This document shows, one piece after another, positions 7,807 to 17,999 of a DNA stretch of 64,000 nucleotides. Every line of letters starts with the position of its first letter. Positions within the stretch are counted from its first letter, which is position 1. Source of the DNA: Streptococcaceae bacterium. GTDB taxonomy: Bacteria; Bacillota; Bacilli; Lactobacillales; Streptococcaceae. The translations under genes and the position numbers were made by a program. The DNA is taken from NCBI GenBank assembly GCA_022484805.1, contig JAKVKP010000001.1, positions 186,001 through 250,000 of the forward strand, written 5' to 3'. Under the pieces are notes generated by a model, which saw only the letters and a program-made list of their open reading frames with translations, did not search any database and was not told the origin of the DNA.

Positions 7807-9087
7807 TCAATCTCTTATTTCAATTGCTTTAGCGTGTCCCTGTAAATTTTCCTTATAGGCTAACGCAGTGATATAAGGTGCTGCTGCTTTCAAGGCCGCC
7901 TGATCATAATATGTATATTGCATCCGCTTGATAAAATCATGAACACCCAGTGCTGATGAAAAACGTGAAGTACCATTTGTTGGCAAAACATGATTGGCGC
8001 CAGCAAAATAATCACCCACAGGCTCACTCGTATATTTTCCTAAGAAAATAGAGCCAGCATTTTTAATTTTTCCTAAATATTTAATTGGATCTTCTAGCTC
8101 AACCTCTAAATGCTCAGGAGCCACCTTATTCATCAATTCAAACATATGATCAATCGTATCTGTCACTATTACCCGACCATTATTTTCAATTGCTGGTCTT
8201 GCAATTGCTTCGCGAGGTAGCTTGGATAATTGACGCTCAATTTCAACTGATACCGCTTTTGCAAAATCAATCGAGTTAGTCACCAAAATTGCTCGTGCTA
8301 GCTTGTCATGTTCTGCTTGTGAAAGTAAATCTGCCGCAACATAGGCTGGATTTGCCGTTTCATCAGCAATGACACCAACTTCTGACGGTCCGGCAATCAT
8401 ATCAATCCCCACCTGCCCAAAGACTTGTTTTTTAGCCGTTGCAACAAAGATATTTCCTGGTCCAACTATCTTATCAACTTGTGATATCGTTTCGGTACCA
8501 TAAGCCGCAGCAGCAATACCCTGAGCACCACCGACTTGATATATTTTGTTAACACCAGCTAATCTCGCCGCAACTAATATCGCTGCATTAAACAGTCCAT
8601 CTTTTGGCGGTGGCGTTAGCATAATAATTTCTGAGACACCAGCAATTTTAGCAGGCAAGGTATTCATTAAAACGCTAGAAGGATATGCAGCCGTTCCTCC
8701 TGGTACGTAGACTGCAATTTTTTCTAAGGGTAAAATAATTTGACCGCGTATAACTCCTTCAGAAGGGAAATCTGTGAAGCCTTGTTCTTTTTGATGCTCA
8801 TGATATGAAATAATATTTGCCTTAGCAAGCTTCAAGGCCTCTAAAACCTCTGGTTCAATCTGTTCAAATGCGGCATCAATTAAGCTTTCTGAAACTAATA
8901 GCTGATCTAGTTTTACACCGTCAAACTGTTTAGTGTAGTTGAATAATGCTTGATCACCGTTGACTTTAACATTTTCAATAATTTCAGCAACTAAACTTTC
9001 AACCTGATCATTTTTTTGATTAAGTGCAATTTGTTCTTGTTTTAGTATTTCAACAATTTCATCTACACTACCTGTTAACTGCTTCAT
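7807..9087 (-). CDS. hisD: Histidinol dehydrogenase HisD
   Basis: HisD oxidises histidinol to histidine in two NAD-dependent steps, the end of the pathway. The protein has 426 aa from the ATG at 9087 ([13 protein letters not shown]), with AGAGG 9 nt upstream. A TTG codon directly before it could also be read. Family motifs include [40 protein letters not shown] and AEHD, and the C-terminal region carries [20 protein letters not shown] and HDFIKR. The metal-binding Gln and His residues appear in LLSQAEHDK. It overlaps hisG by 20 bp. Confidence 0.96.
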   Translation of the reverse strand: MKQLTGSVDEIVEILKQEQIALNQKNDQVESLVAEIIENVKVNGDQALFNYTKQFDGVKLDQLLVSESLIDAAFEQIEPEVLEALKLAKANIISYHEHQKEQGFTDFPSEGVIRGQIILPLEKIAVYVPGGTAAYPSSVLMNTLPAKIAGVSEIIMLTPPPKDGLFNAAILVAARLAGVNKIYQVGGAQGIAAAAYGTETISQVDKIVGPGNIFVATAKKQVFGQVGIDMIAGPSEVGVIADETANPAYVAADLLSQAEHDKLARAILVTNSIDFAKAVSVEIERQLSKLPREAIARPAIENNGRVIVTDTIDHMFELMNKVAPEHLEVELEDPIKYLGKIKNAGSIFLGKYTSEPVGDYFAGANHVLPTNGTSRFSSALGVHDFIKRMQYTYYDQAALKAAAPYITALAYKENLQGHAKAIEIRD

Positions 9088-9730
9088 CAAAACTCACCTC
9101 TTCTTTCCCAACAATCTCTTCTAATTGATTGATAAATGGCATCACTGCAGAATTACTTTTAATCGCTGCTTTATTTGCAATTAAACGTGCAGAAATACGA
9201 CAAATATCTTCAAAAACAATTAAGCCATTTTCTTTTAGGGTATTACCTGTTTCAACAATATCTACAATCGCATCCGCTAAGTGCAGAATTGGTGAAATTT
9301 CGACCGAACCTTCGATTTTAATAATTTCAACATCCTCATTTTTGGAATTAAAATATTCACTCGCAATGGTTGGATACTTAGAAGCAATGCGCTTACGCTT
9401 ATGATCCCTCGCATCATATTCAGGCGTAGAAGCGACCGAAAATTTACAAATACCAATATTTAGGTCTAACATTTCATAATAGCCGTAAGGATGTTCAATT
9501 AGGACGTCTTTACCGACTACTCCTAAATCCGCAACTCCGTGACGAACATAAGTCGTGACATCTGGCGCTTTTACCAATAAGAAACGAAATTGACCATCTG
9601 GACTTTCAAAAATCAATTTTCTTTTTTTATCTTTAATGAAGGTCATATCAAAGCCAGCTTTTTCCAGTAATTTCACTGTATCCTTCTCTAAACGACCTTT
9701 GGTTAAAGCAATTGTAATTGGTTTAGTCAA
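9068..9730 (-). CDS. hisG: ATP phosphoribosyltransferase catalytic subunit HisG
   Basis: HisG carries out the first committed step, joining ATP and PRPP. At 220 aa it is the short form that lacks the C-terminal regulatory domain and needs HisZ, which is encoded directly upstream. It starts at TTG (9728-9730, [17 protein letters not shown]) with AAGGAGG 6 nt upstream, and there is no nearby ATG. Motifs include [21 protein letters not shown] and the PRPP-binding [14 protein letters not shown]. The overlap with hisZ indicates stoichiometric coupled translation. Confidence 0.95.
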   Translation of the reverse strand: MTKPITIALTKGRLEKDTVKLLEKAGFDMTFIKDKKRKLIFESPDGQFRFLLVKAPDVTTYVRHGVADLGVVGKDVLIEHPYGYYEMLDLNIGICKFSVASTPEYDARDHKRKRIASKYPTIASEYFNSKNEDVEIIKIEGSVEISPILHLADAIVDIVETGNTLKENGLIVFEDICRISARLIANKAAIKSNSAVMPFINQLEEIVGKEEVSFDEAVNR

Positions 9731-10889
9731 TTTGAACCTCCTTTTTCAGTAATTGATTATCCTCAAAGTACCACACTTCTTCATACTGCCATTTTTTAGC
9801 AAAATTCAATGTTTCCTCAAGATTGGTAAATAATGACAGCTCAACAGTTTCACTGACTAAATCTGCAACCTGCTTTGCTTCATCAACATTAAAATGAAGC
9901 AGCACCTTATTCTTACGATGTCTTGCATTTGACCTATACAATAAATCAAAAACCGATTCCAAATTGATTGCCCAGCCAACCGAGCTAGTGGATTCCATAT
10001 TAAATCGCTTAAAAAGATAATCATAACGGCCTCCACTTAAAAAATTCTCAGGAATGCCTTCGCTGAAGCATGAAAACATAATACCGGTATAATAATCCAT
10101 CACGCCAACCATACCAAGATCAACACGAAGTATTTGCTGTGTGTCTTTTGAAAATAGCTGATATAAAGTATTAATTTCTGCAATATCATTTAAAATTGGA
10201 TGCCCCTTTGGCAGGAGTGCTTTCGCTTTCACCAAAACCGTCTCAACGTCACCAAATAATTTTGGAATTTCAGCAATGAACGCATCTAAAGCACTCGGAA
10301 ATTGTTTAGTAAAGGCATATAACCCAGTGATACTTTTATTTAAAAAATGCAATTTTAGAGTTTCCGTTTCTTGCTCAGATAGCGCTAATTCTTTAATGAT
10401 TTTTGAGAAAATAGCTGCGTGACCAATTTCAATATTAAATTCTGGTACTTCTAACTTACGGAGCACCGATTCAGCAGATAAAATTGCCTCAACCTCTGCT
10501 TTAATTGACGGAAAGCCAATAATCTCAACACCAGCTTGAGTGAACTCATTTTGCAAGCCCTTCATTTCATCATGATACCGAAAAACCTTACCGCTATACA
10601 TCAATTTCAAGGGTAATTCAACTTTCGTTGAAGCGACCACACGGCCAACCGGTAAAGTCATATCTGGTCTTAACGTTAATAATCGACCCTGATGGTCAAA
10701 AAAACGATACAAATCATCTTGATTTCGCTCATCCTCAAAAACCTCTGCAAATTCGATTGTTGGCGTTTCAATACGTTGAAATCCACGTTTATTTAAGAAT
10801 TCATTTACCTTAACCTCTAACTGATATACCCCATGCCCACGTCGAAAAAGTTTGTCGTGTGTGCCTGCTGGCAATTGTTTCTTTCTCAT
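9723..10889 (-). CDS. hisZ: ATP phosphoribosyltransferase regulatory subunit HisZ
   Basis: HisZ is a histidyl-tRNA synthetase-like protein without aminoacylation activity. It binds short-form HisG and gives it histidine feedback control. The 388-aa protein has class II synthetase features: LPAGTHDKL near the start, motif 2-like [13 protein letters not shown] (about residues 72-84), [13 protein letters not shown], and the histidine-pocket-like [11 protein letters not shown]. It lacks the C-terminal anticodon-binding domain of HisS, consistent with HisZ. Its ATG overlaps the hisC stop (ATGA). Confidence 0.93.
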   Translation of the reverse strand: MRKKQLPAGTHDKLFRRGHGVYQLEVKVNEFLNKRGFQRIETPTIEFAEVFEDERNQDDLYRFFDHQGRLLTLRPDMTLPVGRVVASTKVELPLKLMYSGKVFRYHDEMKGLQNEFTQAGVEIIGFPSIKAEVEAILSAESVLRKLEVPEFNIEIGHAAIFSKIIKELALSEQETETLKLHFLNKSITGLYAFTKQFPSALDAFIAEIPKLFGDVETVLVKAKALLPKGHPILNDIAEINTLYQLFSKDTQQILRVDLGMVGVMDYYTGIMFSCFSEGIPENFLSGGRYDYLFKRFNMESTSSVGWAINLESVFDLLYRSNARHRKNKVLLHFNVDEAKQVADLVSETVELSLFTNLEETLNFAKKWQYEEVWYFEDNQLLKKEVQID

Positions 10890-11953
10890 TTAGTGCCTCC
10901 GTTATTTTCTGCCATAAATGCTTTTAATAAATCAATCACGGTAGTCATTTCTTTTTTTGTACCAATTGATATTCTCAAATAATTACTAATTCTTTCTTTG
11001 TTTGGAAAAAATCGAACAAAGACTTGATGTTTTTTTAAATGATTAAAAATTGCCTCGGCTGACTGTTGAGGATGAGTCGTTAAAACAAAATTAGTCAAGC
11101 TTGGCAAAGTATTAAACCCTAATTTATTAAGTTCAATGATAAACCAATCACGCGTTTTTGCAATCTCACCATTAATTTTTTGATAATACTCATAATCCTC
11201 AGTTGCCGCAATCGCAAGTGCCTCTGAGATACTATCTACTGCATAAGGATTATAAGAATTCTTAATTGCTTGGATAACACCTGTTAATTTTGGATTACCA
11301 ATACCATAACCAACTCTTAAACCAGCTAGTGCTGCATCTTTTGAAAAAGTACGCGTAATGTATAAATTATCGTATTTTGAAAGCAGTGGTAGCATACTTT
11401 GACCGCCAAATTCAATATAAGCTTCATCGACAATTACAACCACATCGTGATATTTTTTTAAAATTTGCTCAATTTGGTCAACTGGCTTATAGAGACCTGT
11501 TGGCGCATTTGGATTAGCTAAAACAATCCCCCCGATTTTTTCAGGAATTTTATCGAAATCAAACTCAAACTGATCATTTAACGGCAACTCCAAGTAGGGA
11601 ATATTAAAAAGCTCACACCAAACTGAATAAAAGCCATAGGTTAAATCCGGAAAAATAATAGGATCAGATGAATTAAAAAAACTTTGAAAAGCTAACGCTA
11701 AAATATCGTCACTGCCGTTGGCAGTTGTTATCCAGTCACTATCTACCTTCAATCTTTTACCGAGTGCAGAAGTTAAATTATAATTATCTAAGGAAGAATA
11801 TAAGCGTAGTTGACTCGCATCAAAATTTAAAAGCGCTTCTTTCACCTTAGGGGATGGTGGATAGGCATTTTCATTAGTATTAATTTTGATCATTTTTGAA
11901 AATTTTGGTTGATCTCCTGGAATATAGGGTTCAATTTTTCTTAATCCACGCAT
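10886..11953 (-). CDS. hisC: Histidinol-phosphate aminotransferase HisC
   Basis: HisC is a PLP enzyme of fold type I that transaminates imidazole acetol phosphate to histidinol phosphate. The 355-aa protein starts MRGLRKIEPYIPG with AGAGG upstream. It shows INTNENAYPPSP, ANGSDDI, ANPNAPTG and VDEAYIEFGG, and the Schiff-base lysine in TRTFSKDAALAGLRVGYG (about residue 213). It is the first gene of the operon, separated from the T-box leader by about 260 nt. HisC enzymes can also act on aromatic amino acids, but the operon position makes the histidine role clear. Confidence 0.95.
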   Translation of the reverse strand: MRGLRKIEPYIPGDQPKFSKMIKINTNENAYPPSPKVKEALLNFDASQLRLYSSLDNYNLTSALGKRLKVDSDWITTANGSDDILALAFQSFFNSSDPIIFPDLTYGFYSVWCELFNIPYLELPLNDQFEFDFDKIPEKIGGIVLANPNAPTGLYKPVDQIEQILKKYHDVVVIVDEAYIEFGGQSMLPLLSKYDNLYITRTFSKDAALAGLRVGYGIGNPKLTGVIQAIKNSYNPYAVDSISEALAIAATEDYEYYQKINGEIAKTRDWFIIELNKLGFNTLPSLTNFVLTTHPQQSAEAIFNHLKKHQVFVRFFPNKERISNYLRISIGTKKEMTTVIDLLKAFMAENNGGTK

Positions 11954-12212
11954 TAGCTACCTCTTTCTAATTATGTTTCATTTTATTATCTTATAGATAG
12001 AATTAAATATATTAATTCTAAGCTGATTAAACAGTTCCATTCACTTTTTGAAATAAAAAATTAATGGGATTTCAAAATTTACTTTAGTTATTTTTAGATT
12101 AAGAATTAATAATTAACTTCATCACTAATTTCTTCGCAATTACCGAAAAAACTTCAGCGTTTTAAATAACTACCTCAAATTATAAACAATTTTCGGAAAG
12201 TAAGTGACAATG
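11954..12212 (-). other. Long untranslated stretch between T-box and hisC
   Basis: About 260 nt of AT-rich sequence separate the T-box terminator from the hisC start. I see no ORF and no second strong promoter. T-box leaders usually end closer to the first gene, so this spacer is longer than needed. Confidence 0.5.
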
Positions 12213-12472
12213 GCAAAAAGTCCTCTAGCAAAAAATTTGCTAGAGGACGTATGAACGTGTTCCCACCTCAGATTCGTCAATATCTTACAATATTAACCTC
12301 TGTGAGTCTATAACTCTGGCTGTAACGTTACCAACGGCCTATCCTACAATAAACGAAACGTTCAGATAAACACTCAAGAATGTGTAGACGTTCTTAATGC
12401 ACTCTTTTCCATCAACCAAGAGCTTTCTATAGCAATCCAAACGCTTCTTTCTCTCTTCATTTTGTACTATAT
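12213..12472 (-). promoter_or_regulatory. T-box riboswitch (His specifier) of the his operon
   Basis: The minus-strand leader has T-box features. The conserved antiterminator motif appears as GAGGTGGGAACACG (around 12255-12272). It is followed by CGTCCTCTAGCA, which can pair with either the T-box or the terminator arm. The terminator is a perfect 11-bp hairpin, GTCCTCTAGCA/TGCTAGAGGAC (12220-12248), followed by CTTTTTG (12219-12213). Upstream, a stem I-like region includes GGTTGATGGAA. A CAC histidine triplet at 12384-12382 within CGTCTACACATTC is the likely specifier. Uncharged tRNA-His would prevent termination and switch the operon on. The overlapping UAC means the specifier call needs folding to confirm. 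Confidence 0.88.
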
Positions 12473-12478
12473 GGTATA

Positions 12479-12507
12479 ATCATAATTTTTTTAAACAAAA
12501 ATTGCAA
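12479..12507 (-). promoter_or_regulatory. his operon promoter
   Basis: On the minus strand TTGCAA (12502-12507) and TATGAT (12479-12484) are spaced by 17 bp and lie directly upstream of the T-box leader. Transcription would start near 12472. Confidence 0.7.
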
Positions 12508-12673
12508 GCATTGTTTAGATTTTTCTGAAAATTTGGTAAAATAAAATGACAAATAAGATCAAACATCAAATTAAACAAAACAAATGATTAATTACCTATC
12601 TGATGATAAATTAATCCTGTCTAAATCAAATAGTAATGAAATCAACTGACACTAACCAATTGGAGTGAAGCAA

Positions 12674-13444
12674 ATGAAATATTATGATCAACATCTGCAT
12701 ACCTATTTTTCCTATGATGCAGACGAAACATTTGAAAGTTATCTTGAAAATTTTGATGGTTTTGTAGTTACAACAGAACACTTTGATCTCGCTAATCCAG
12801 TCACACATCAAGACGATGCACCCGATTACCAAGCCTATCAAAAAAAAATATCAGAGTTAAATCAACAATATCAAAATCGTATTTTAAAAGGCATTGAAAT
12901 TGGTTATATTGCTTCTGAAAAGGAAAGAATTAAAGACTATTTAAAAGATAAAAATTATGATTTAAAATTATTGAGTATTCATCATAACGGTCAATTTGAC
13001 TACTTAGACGATTTTGTGGCTGATATGGATTATCGCGTAATTTTAGATGAATACTTAAAAGCGATGAATGAAGCAATTGATGAAATTCCTGCTAATGTTT
13101 TAGCACATTTTGACTATGGTATCCGCTTGTTTGACCTAACAGTTGAACAGCTTCAAGAATTTGAACCACAGCTGATTCAAATCTTTAAAAATGCAATTAA
13201 GCATCAGCTAGCTTTCGAAGTTAATGCCAAAAGCACACATCTTTATCATAATTTAGCACTTTATGATTACGCCCTCGATTTATATTTATCATTAGGTGGC
13301 AAACTCATAACATTAGGGTCTGATGGACATAAAATTGAACATTTTAGGTTGCATTTTGATGAATTACTTGCTTTAATCAAGAGCAAAGGGATAAATGAAT
13401 TGGCGACCTATCAAAATGGGCAGCTACAATTAGTTAAAATATAG
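12674..13444 (+). CDS. hisK: PHP-family histidinol-phosphatase (HisK type)
   Basis: The enzyme dephosphorylates histidinol phosphate to histidinol, the step missing from the minus-strand operon. The 256-aa protein has the PHP metal-binding series: DQHLHTYFS at the N-terminus, TTEHFD, GIEIGY, SIHHNG, AHFDY and GSDGHKIE near the C-terminus. I chose ATG 12674 because TGGAG lies 8 nt upstream. A GTG at 12665 overlaps that site. It is divergent from the his operon across the T-box region. Its own regulation is unclear; a TTTAGA-17 bp-TAAAAT pair near 12515-12542 could be its promoter. Confidence 0.88.
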   Translation: MKYYDQHLHTYFSYDADETFESYLENFDGFVVTTEHFDLANPVTHQDDAPDYQAYQKKISELNQQYQNRILKGIEIGYIASEKERIKDYLKDKNYDLKLLSIHHNGQFDYLDDFVADMDYRVILDEYLKAMNEAIDEIPANVLAHFDYGIRLFDLTVEQLQEFEPQLIQIFKNAIKHQLAFEVNAKSTHLYHNLALYDYALDLYLSLGGKLITLGSDGHKIEHFRLHFDELLALIKSKGINELATYQNGQLQLVKI

Positions 13445-13458
13445 AAAAGGACGAAAAA

Positions 13459-14946
13459 ATGACTTTATATTTTCAAAGCACACGAAATAAAAATAACAAA
13501 GTAACCGCCTCTCAAGCCGTCTTACAAGGATTGGCTGTTGACGGAGGACTCTACGTACCATCAGAATTACCTGACTTTAATTTAAATTTTAACGAATTGT
13601 CTAAATTAAGTTACCAAGAAGTGGCATTAAAAATCTTACAACCATTCTTTGATGATTATACAAGTGATGAGCTTGCATATTGTGTGAAATCTGCCTACGA
13701 CCAAAAATTTGACACAAGCGAAATTGCGCCTTTAAAAAAAGTTGGCAACGAATTTTTCTTAGAATTATTCCATGGTTCAACAATTGCCTTTAAAGATATG
13801 GCACTTTCAATTTTACCTTATTTGATGACAACTGCCGCTAAAAAGAACCATGTTGAAAATGAAATTGTAATTTTGACTGCAACTTCTGGTGATACTGGTA
13901 AAGCTGCAATGGCAGGCTTTGCTGATGTTCCTGGCACTTCAATCATTGTTTTTTATCCAAAAGATGGTGTTTCGCAAATTCAAGAGCGTCAAATGGTGAC
14001 TCAAAAGGGTGACAATACACACGTTGTGGCAATTGATGGTAATTTTGATGCTGCTCAAACCAATGTCAAAAAAATGTTCAACAACGAAGCCTTACGAGAA
14101 AAGTTATCAGCAAATGGTAAACAGTTTTCTTCAGCCAACTCAATGAATATTGGTCGCCTTTTTCCACAAGTTGTTTATTATATTTATGCCTATGCACAGC
14201 TAATCAAGCAAGGTGAAATAGAAGCTGGTGAACCAATTAACTTCTCAGTACCAACTGGAAATTTTGGTAATATTCTAGCTGCCTATTATGCCAAAGCAAT
14301 TGGCTTACCAGTTAACAAACTAATTTGTGCCTCAAATGAAAACCATGTATTAACTGATTTCTTTAATTCAGGCGCATATGACAAAAATCGTGATTTCTTT
14401 GTGACGACTAGCCCATCAATGGATATATTAGTCTCAAGTAATTTAGAAAGACTTATTTTCCATCTTACTGGCGATGACGATCAAGCAACGGCTCAACTGA
14501 TGTCAGATTTAGAAACTAAGGGAGAGTATCAAATTACTGAAGCAATGCGTGATCAATTAAAAGATTTCTTTGCAGATTTTGCAACTGAGAATCAAACGAG
14601 TACACAAATTGCAAACACCTTTAAAACTGAACAATATATCGAAGATCCTCATACCGCAGTTGCCGAAGCTGTTTATCACAAGTATTTTGATAAAACAGGA
14701 GATCAAACACCTAGCGTAATTGTCTCAACAGCTAGTGCCTACAAGTTCCCAAGAGTTGTCGTAGAAGCCATTAACGGTCCAACCGACGCTGATGATTTTG
14801 AGCTTGTTAAAACGCTAAGTCAAATAAGTAACATCGAAATTCCTTCAGCTGTTAAAGATTTATTTACTGCTGAAATTCGACATCAAACTGTTGTTGCTGA
14901 GGATGAAATGCAGACAATTGTCACTTCGATTTTAAAAATTAAATAA
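13459..14946 (+). CDS. thrC: Threonine synthase
   Basis: A PLP enzyme of fold type II that converts O-phosphohomoserine to threonine. The 495-aa length fits the longer thrC class, and the N-terminus has STRNKNNKVTASQAVLQGLA. The PLP lysine is in FHGSTIAFKDMALS (about residue 110). The phosphate-binding loop is in TSGDTGKAAM, and a further conserved motif is SVPTGNFGNILAAYYAK. AAAAGGAC precedes the ATG. It lies 14 bp after the phosphatase gene, so the two are probably cotranscribed, and a strong terminator follows. Confidence 0.95.
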   Translation: MTLYFQSTRNKNNKVTASQAVLQGLAVDGGLYVPSELPDFNLNFNELSKLSYQEVALKILQPFFDDYTSDELAYCVKSAYDQKFDTSEIAPLKKVGNEFFLELFHGSTIAFKDMALSILPYLMTTAAKKNHVENEIVILTATSGDTGKAAMAGFADVPGTSIIVFYPKDGVSQIQERQMVTQKGDNTHVVAIDGNFDAAQTNVKKMFNNEALREKLSANGKQFSSANSMNIGRLFPQVVYYIYAYAQLIKQGEIEAGEPINFSVPTGNFGNILAAYYAKAIGLPVNKLICASNENHVLTDFFNSGAYDKNRDFFVTTSPSMDILVSSNLERLIFHLTGDDDQATAQLMSDLETKGEYQITEAMRDQLKDFFADFATENQTSTQIANTFKTEQYIEDPHTAVAEAVYHKYFDKTGDQTPSVIVSTASAYKFPRVVVEAINGPTDADDFELVKTLSQISNIEIPSAVKDLFTAEIRHQTVVAEDEMQTIVTSILKIK

Positions 14947-14950
14947 TTCT

Positions 14951-14986
14951 ATAGCAGCTGTTAAAGTTTCAGCTGCTATTTTTTTA
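14951..14986 (+). terminator. Terminator after thrC
   Basis: A perfect 10-bp stem, ATAGCAGCTG/CAGCTGCTAT, with a 9-nt loop is followed by seven T. It is a strong intrinsic terminator for the hisK-thrC transcript. Confidence 0.92.
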
Positions 14987-15015
14987 ATAATTAATCATTC
15001 TAAAGGAGATCGTTT

Positions 15016-15429
15016 ATGAAAATCTCAATTATTATCATCAACTTATTTTGTGGTATTGGTGCATTATTTGGTGGTGCTTTAGCGCTTTCCGTTGGTAATC
15101 ATACAATCATGGGCGTTTCAACTCGGCTATTAAAAAATGCACCTTTCACTACTTTTTTAATCCCCGCCTTAGTATTGATTTTAATAATCGGACTTGGCAA
15201 TTTTAGTGCCACCTTTCTTCTATTGCGAAATCATCATTACGCTGCTTTTTCACTTGCTTTACTAGGTATCGTTCAAATGGGTTTTATTTTAATCCAAATT
15301 ATAATTTTGCTAGGCGCCAATCCACTACATCTCATCTTTTTTTTAATCGGGCTCTATCAATTTATAATTGGCATTGTCATGCTAAGGGATGGTAATCAAA
15401 AAATACCTTTCTCGGCAAACCAAAACTAA
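15016..15429 (+). CDS. Four-helix membrane protein, 137 aa, unrecognised
   Basis: The ATG follows AAAGGAG by 6-7 nt, a strong translation signal. Four hydrophobic segments are visible (about residues 3-25, 45-68, 74-97 and 101-122), with a short polar loop in the middle (TRLLKNAPF) and a polar tail. I recognise no conserved catalytic motif or family. It lies alone between the thrC terminator and the convergent nadE gene. Confidence 0.75.
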   Translation: MKISIIIINLFCGIGALFGGALALSVGNHTIMGVSTRLLKNAPFTTFLIPALVLILIIGLGNFSATFLLLRNHHYAAFSLALLGIVQMGFILIQIIILLGANPLHLIFFLIGLYQFIIGIVMLRDGNQKIPFSANQN

Positions 15430-15482
15430 AAGATAAATCTGATAAGAAAGTATATCCTTATTAAAATTGACTTAACAAAAAA

Positions 15483-15508
15483 AGGTTGAGACGTGAGTCA
15501 ACAACCTA
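15483..15508 (-). terminator. Terminator after nadE
   Basis: On the minus strand AGGTTG pairs with CAACCT, with extra pairs inside the loop, and a run of seven T follows. It closes the pncB-nadE operon and lies between convergent genes. Confidence 0.8.
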
Positions 15509-15540
15509 ATATCATTATTCAAAAATTAAAGTACGCTTGA

Positions 15541-16365
15541 TTACCGCCAGAAATCATCAAAAATTGTGATTGGCATATGACGTTTATGCTGCGTCTTCAA
15601 ATACCAATTTTCAATTTTTGCTTTGGCATCATCAGATACAGCCTTACCTTCAGTATAGTCGTCGATGTCATCATAGGTAACACCTAAAGCAACCTCATCA
15701 GCTAAGCCGGGCTTGCCATCTTCTAGGTCAGCTGTTGGGACCTTCAAATAAATACGCTCATCTGCATTCAAAGCACGCAATAATTGTTTTCCTTGGCGCT
15801 TATTTAGTCGGAAAATTGGTAATATATCTGCACCGCCATCACCATATTTAGTATAAAAACCAGTAATATTTTCAGCCGCATGATCTGTTCCCAAAACTGC
15901 CCCAGCCTTTTCGCCGGCAATTGCATATTGCGTAATCATTCGTTGACGTGCTTTAATGTTCCCTTTAACAAAATCAGAAACAGTAACGCCAGCTGACTCT
16001 AAGGCCTCAACTTCACCATCAACTGCTGCTTTAATGTTAACTGTTAGGCTGACATCTGGCTTAATGAATGTCAATGCACGTTGTGCGTCTTCCTCGTCTG
16101 CTTGAACACCATACGGTAGACGAACAGCAATAAATTGATAACGATCATCACCAGTTTCTTGACGAATTTCCTCAATCGCTAATTGTGCTAGGCGACCACT
16201 AAGCGACGAATCCTGTCCACCCGAAATTCCAAGTACTAATGTTCTTAGAAAATCATACTTTTTTAAATAATCCTTTAAAAAATCAATTGATTTTCTGATT
16301 TCCTCTTCTGGATCAATTACTGGCTTAACTCCTAATTCTTTAACAATTTCATCTTGTAAAGTCAT
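15541..16365 (-). CDS. nadE: Ammonia-dependent NAD synthetase
   Basis: NadE amidates nicotinic acid adenine dinucleotide to NAD. The 274-aa protein is the short, ammonia-dependent form with no nitrilase domain. It shows the N-type ATP pyrophosphatase loop [17 protein letters not shown] (about residues 46-62), [26 protein letters not shown], and a conserved C-terminus [21 protein letters not shown] lies upstream of the ATG. It follows pncB by 17 bp. Together they form a nicotinate salvage operon, with the adenylyltransferase NadD encoded elsewhere. Confidence 0.96.
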   Translation of the reverse strand: MTLQDEIVKELGVKPVIDPEEEIRKSIDFLKDYLKKYDFLRTLVLGISGGQDSSLSGRLAQLAIEEIRQETGDDRYQFIAVRLPYGVQADEEDAQRALTFIKPDVSLTVNIKAAVDGEVEALESAGVTVSDFVKGNIKARQRMITQYAIAGEKAGAVLGTDHAAENITGFYTKYGDGGADILPIFRLNKRQGKQLLRALNADERIYLKVPTADLEDGKPGLADEVALGVTYDDIDDYTEGKAVSDDAKAKIENWYLKTQHKRHMPITIFDDFWR

Positions 16366-16382
16366 TGCTTACCTCCTATAAA

Positions 16383-17846
16383 TTATACTTTGAACTGTGA
16401 AACCTCTTTACGAATTTTTTCAATTAGCTTCATTTTATGATCCCAAACTTCCTTAGATAAATCGACGGGATAATTTTGTGGATTTAAATCGCGTTTATAT
16501 TCATCCCAAAGCTTATCTAATTCCGTTTTCGCATATTGTTTAATTGTTTGTAAATCCGGCAATTTATAAACTAATTCTCCACGGTGAAAAATCGTTTCTA
16601 ATAATGGAATAGCTGTAAATTCTTTAACTGTTTTATTAATAAAGGTGTGAACTGGATGAAACATAAAAATTTCCTGATGCTTCCTAGGATCATCTGAACT
16701 AAAGGTAATATAGTCTCCTTCTGATTTGCCATCTGAATTTCGGGTAATTCGCCAGACCTGCTTCTTACCTGGTGTTGAAACCTTCTCCGCATTATTTGAT
16801 AGCTTAATCGTATCAATCATTTGACCATTATCGTCCTCAATTGATACCAATTTATAGACAGCTCCCAAAGCTGGCTGATCATAAGCTGTAATCAGTTTTG
16901 TACCAACTCCCCAGACATCAATTTTAGCTTTTTGCATCTTCAGGCTTAAGATTGTATTTTCATCTAAATCATTAGAAGCATAAATTTTTGCATCTGGGAA
17001 GCCAGCTTCATCCAATTGTTCACGAACTTTTTTAGAAATATAGGCCATATCACCGCTATCAATTCTAACACCAAGGAAATTAATACGCTCGCCAAATTCT
17101 TTAGCAACTCGAATCGCGGTTGGCACACCAACACGTAAAGTATCATAAGTATCCACTAAAAAAACACAATCTTTATGCGTTTCAGCATAGGCAACAAAGG
17201 CATCGTAATCATTACCATAACTTTGAACTAAGGCATGTGCATGTGTACCACTGACTGGAATACCAAAAAGCTTACCAGCTCGAACATTACTCGTTGCATC
17301 AGCACCACCAACAACGGCAGCGCGTGTACCCCAAAGTGCTGCATCAAATTCCTGAGCACGACGTGTACCAAATTCAAGCAATGGATCATCACCAATTACA
17401 GAACGAATTCGAGCTGCTTTGGTGGCAATTAGCGTTTGAAAATTGACAATATTTAAAATCGCTGTCTCGACTAATTGACATTGTGCAAGTGGACCTTCTA
17501 CCTGTAGGATTGGTTCATTGGCGAAAACTAAATCACCCTCTTTTGCAGAGCGTACTGTACAGGAAAATTTCAAATCTTCTAAATACTCTAAAAATGCTTC
17601 TGGATAATCCAAAGTTCTTAAATATTCAATATCAGTTTTTGAAAAATTTAAATTTTCTAAATAATTGACAACGCGTTCCAAGCCGGCAAATATTGCATAA
17701 CCATTTTCAAAAGGCATTTCTCTAAAATAAACTTCAAATACGGCGTGCTTTTCTGAACGTCCTTTTTCCCAATAAGTTTGCATCATATTAATTTGATAGA
17801 GATCCGTATGTAAGACCAAACTATCATCTGAATAATTTGTAGCCAT
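16383..17846 (-). CDS. pncB: Nicotinate phosphoribosyltransferase
   Basis: PncB joins nicotinate to PRPP to give nicotinate mononucleotide, the entry to the Preiss-Handler pathway. The 487-aa protein starts MATNYSDDSLVLHTDLYQ with TTAGGAG upstream. Motifs include EVYFREMPFENGYAIFAGLE, the FGTRRAQEFDAALWGTRAA region, SGTHAHALVQSYG with the active-site His, RIDSGDMAY and ASNDLDE. The length matches the Gram-positive family. Dependence on salvage is typical of lactic acid bacteria, and no de novo genes (nadA/B/C) are present here. Confidence 0.96.
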   Translation of the reverse strand: MATNYSDDSLVLHTDLYQINMMQTYWEKGRSEKHAVFEVYFREMPFENGYAIFAGLERVVNYLENLNFSKTDIEYLRTLDYPEAFLEYLEDLKFSCTVRSAKEGDLVFANEPILQVEGPLAQCQLVETAILNIVNFQTLIATKAARIRSVIGDDPLLEFGTRRAQEFDAALWGTRAAVVGGADATSNVRAGKLFGIPVSGTHAHALVQSYGNDYDAFVAYAETHKDCVFLVDTYDTLRVGVPTAIRVAKEFGERINFLGVRIDSGDMAYISKKVREQLDEAGFPDAKIYASNDLDENTILSLKMQKAKIDVWGVGTKLITAYDQPALGAVYKLVSIEDDNGQMIDTIKLSNNAEKVSTPGKKQVWRITRNSDGKSEGDYITFSSDDPRKHQEIFMFHPVHTFINKTVKEFTAIPLLETIFHRGELVYKLPDLQTIKQYAKTELDKLWDEYKRDLNPQNYPVDLSKEVWDHKMKLIEKIRKEVSQFKV

Positions 17847-17999
17847 TTTGACTCCTAACCATGATTTTAGATATAAATATCTATTTTTTATGTTATTAAA
17901 AATAAAATATAATAAACTATTTTATTTAAAATGATTCCTTTTTATTATACACCATATGAAATCAATTATACGAATCTAAACTAACATCTAGGTGTAATC

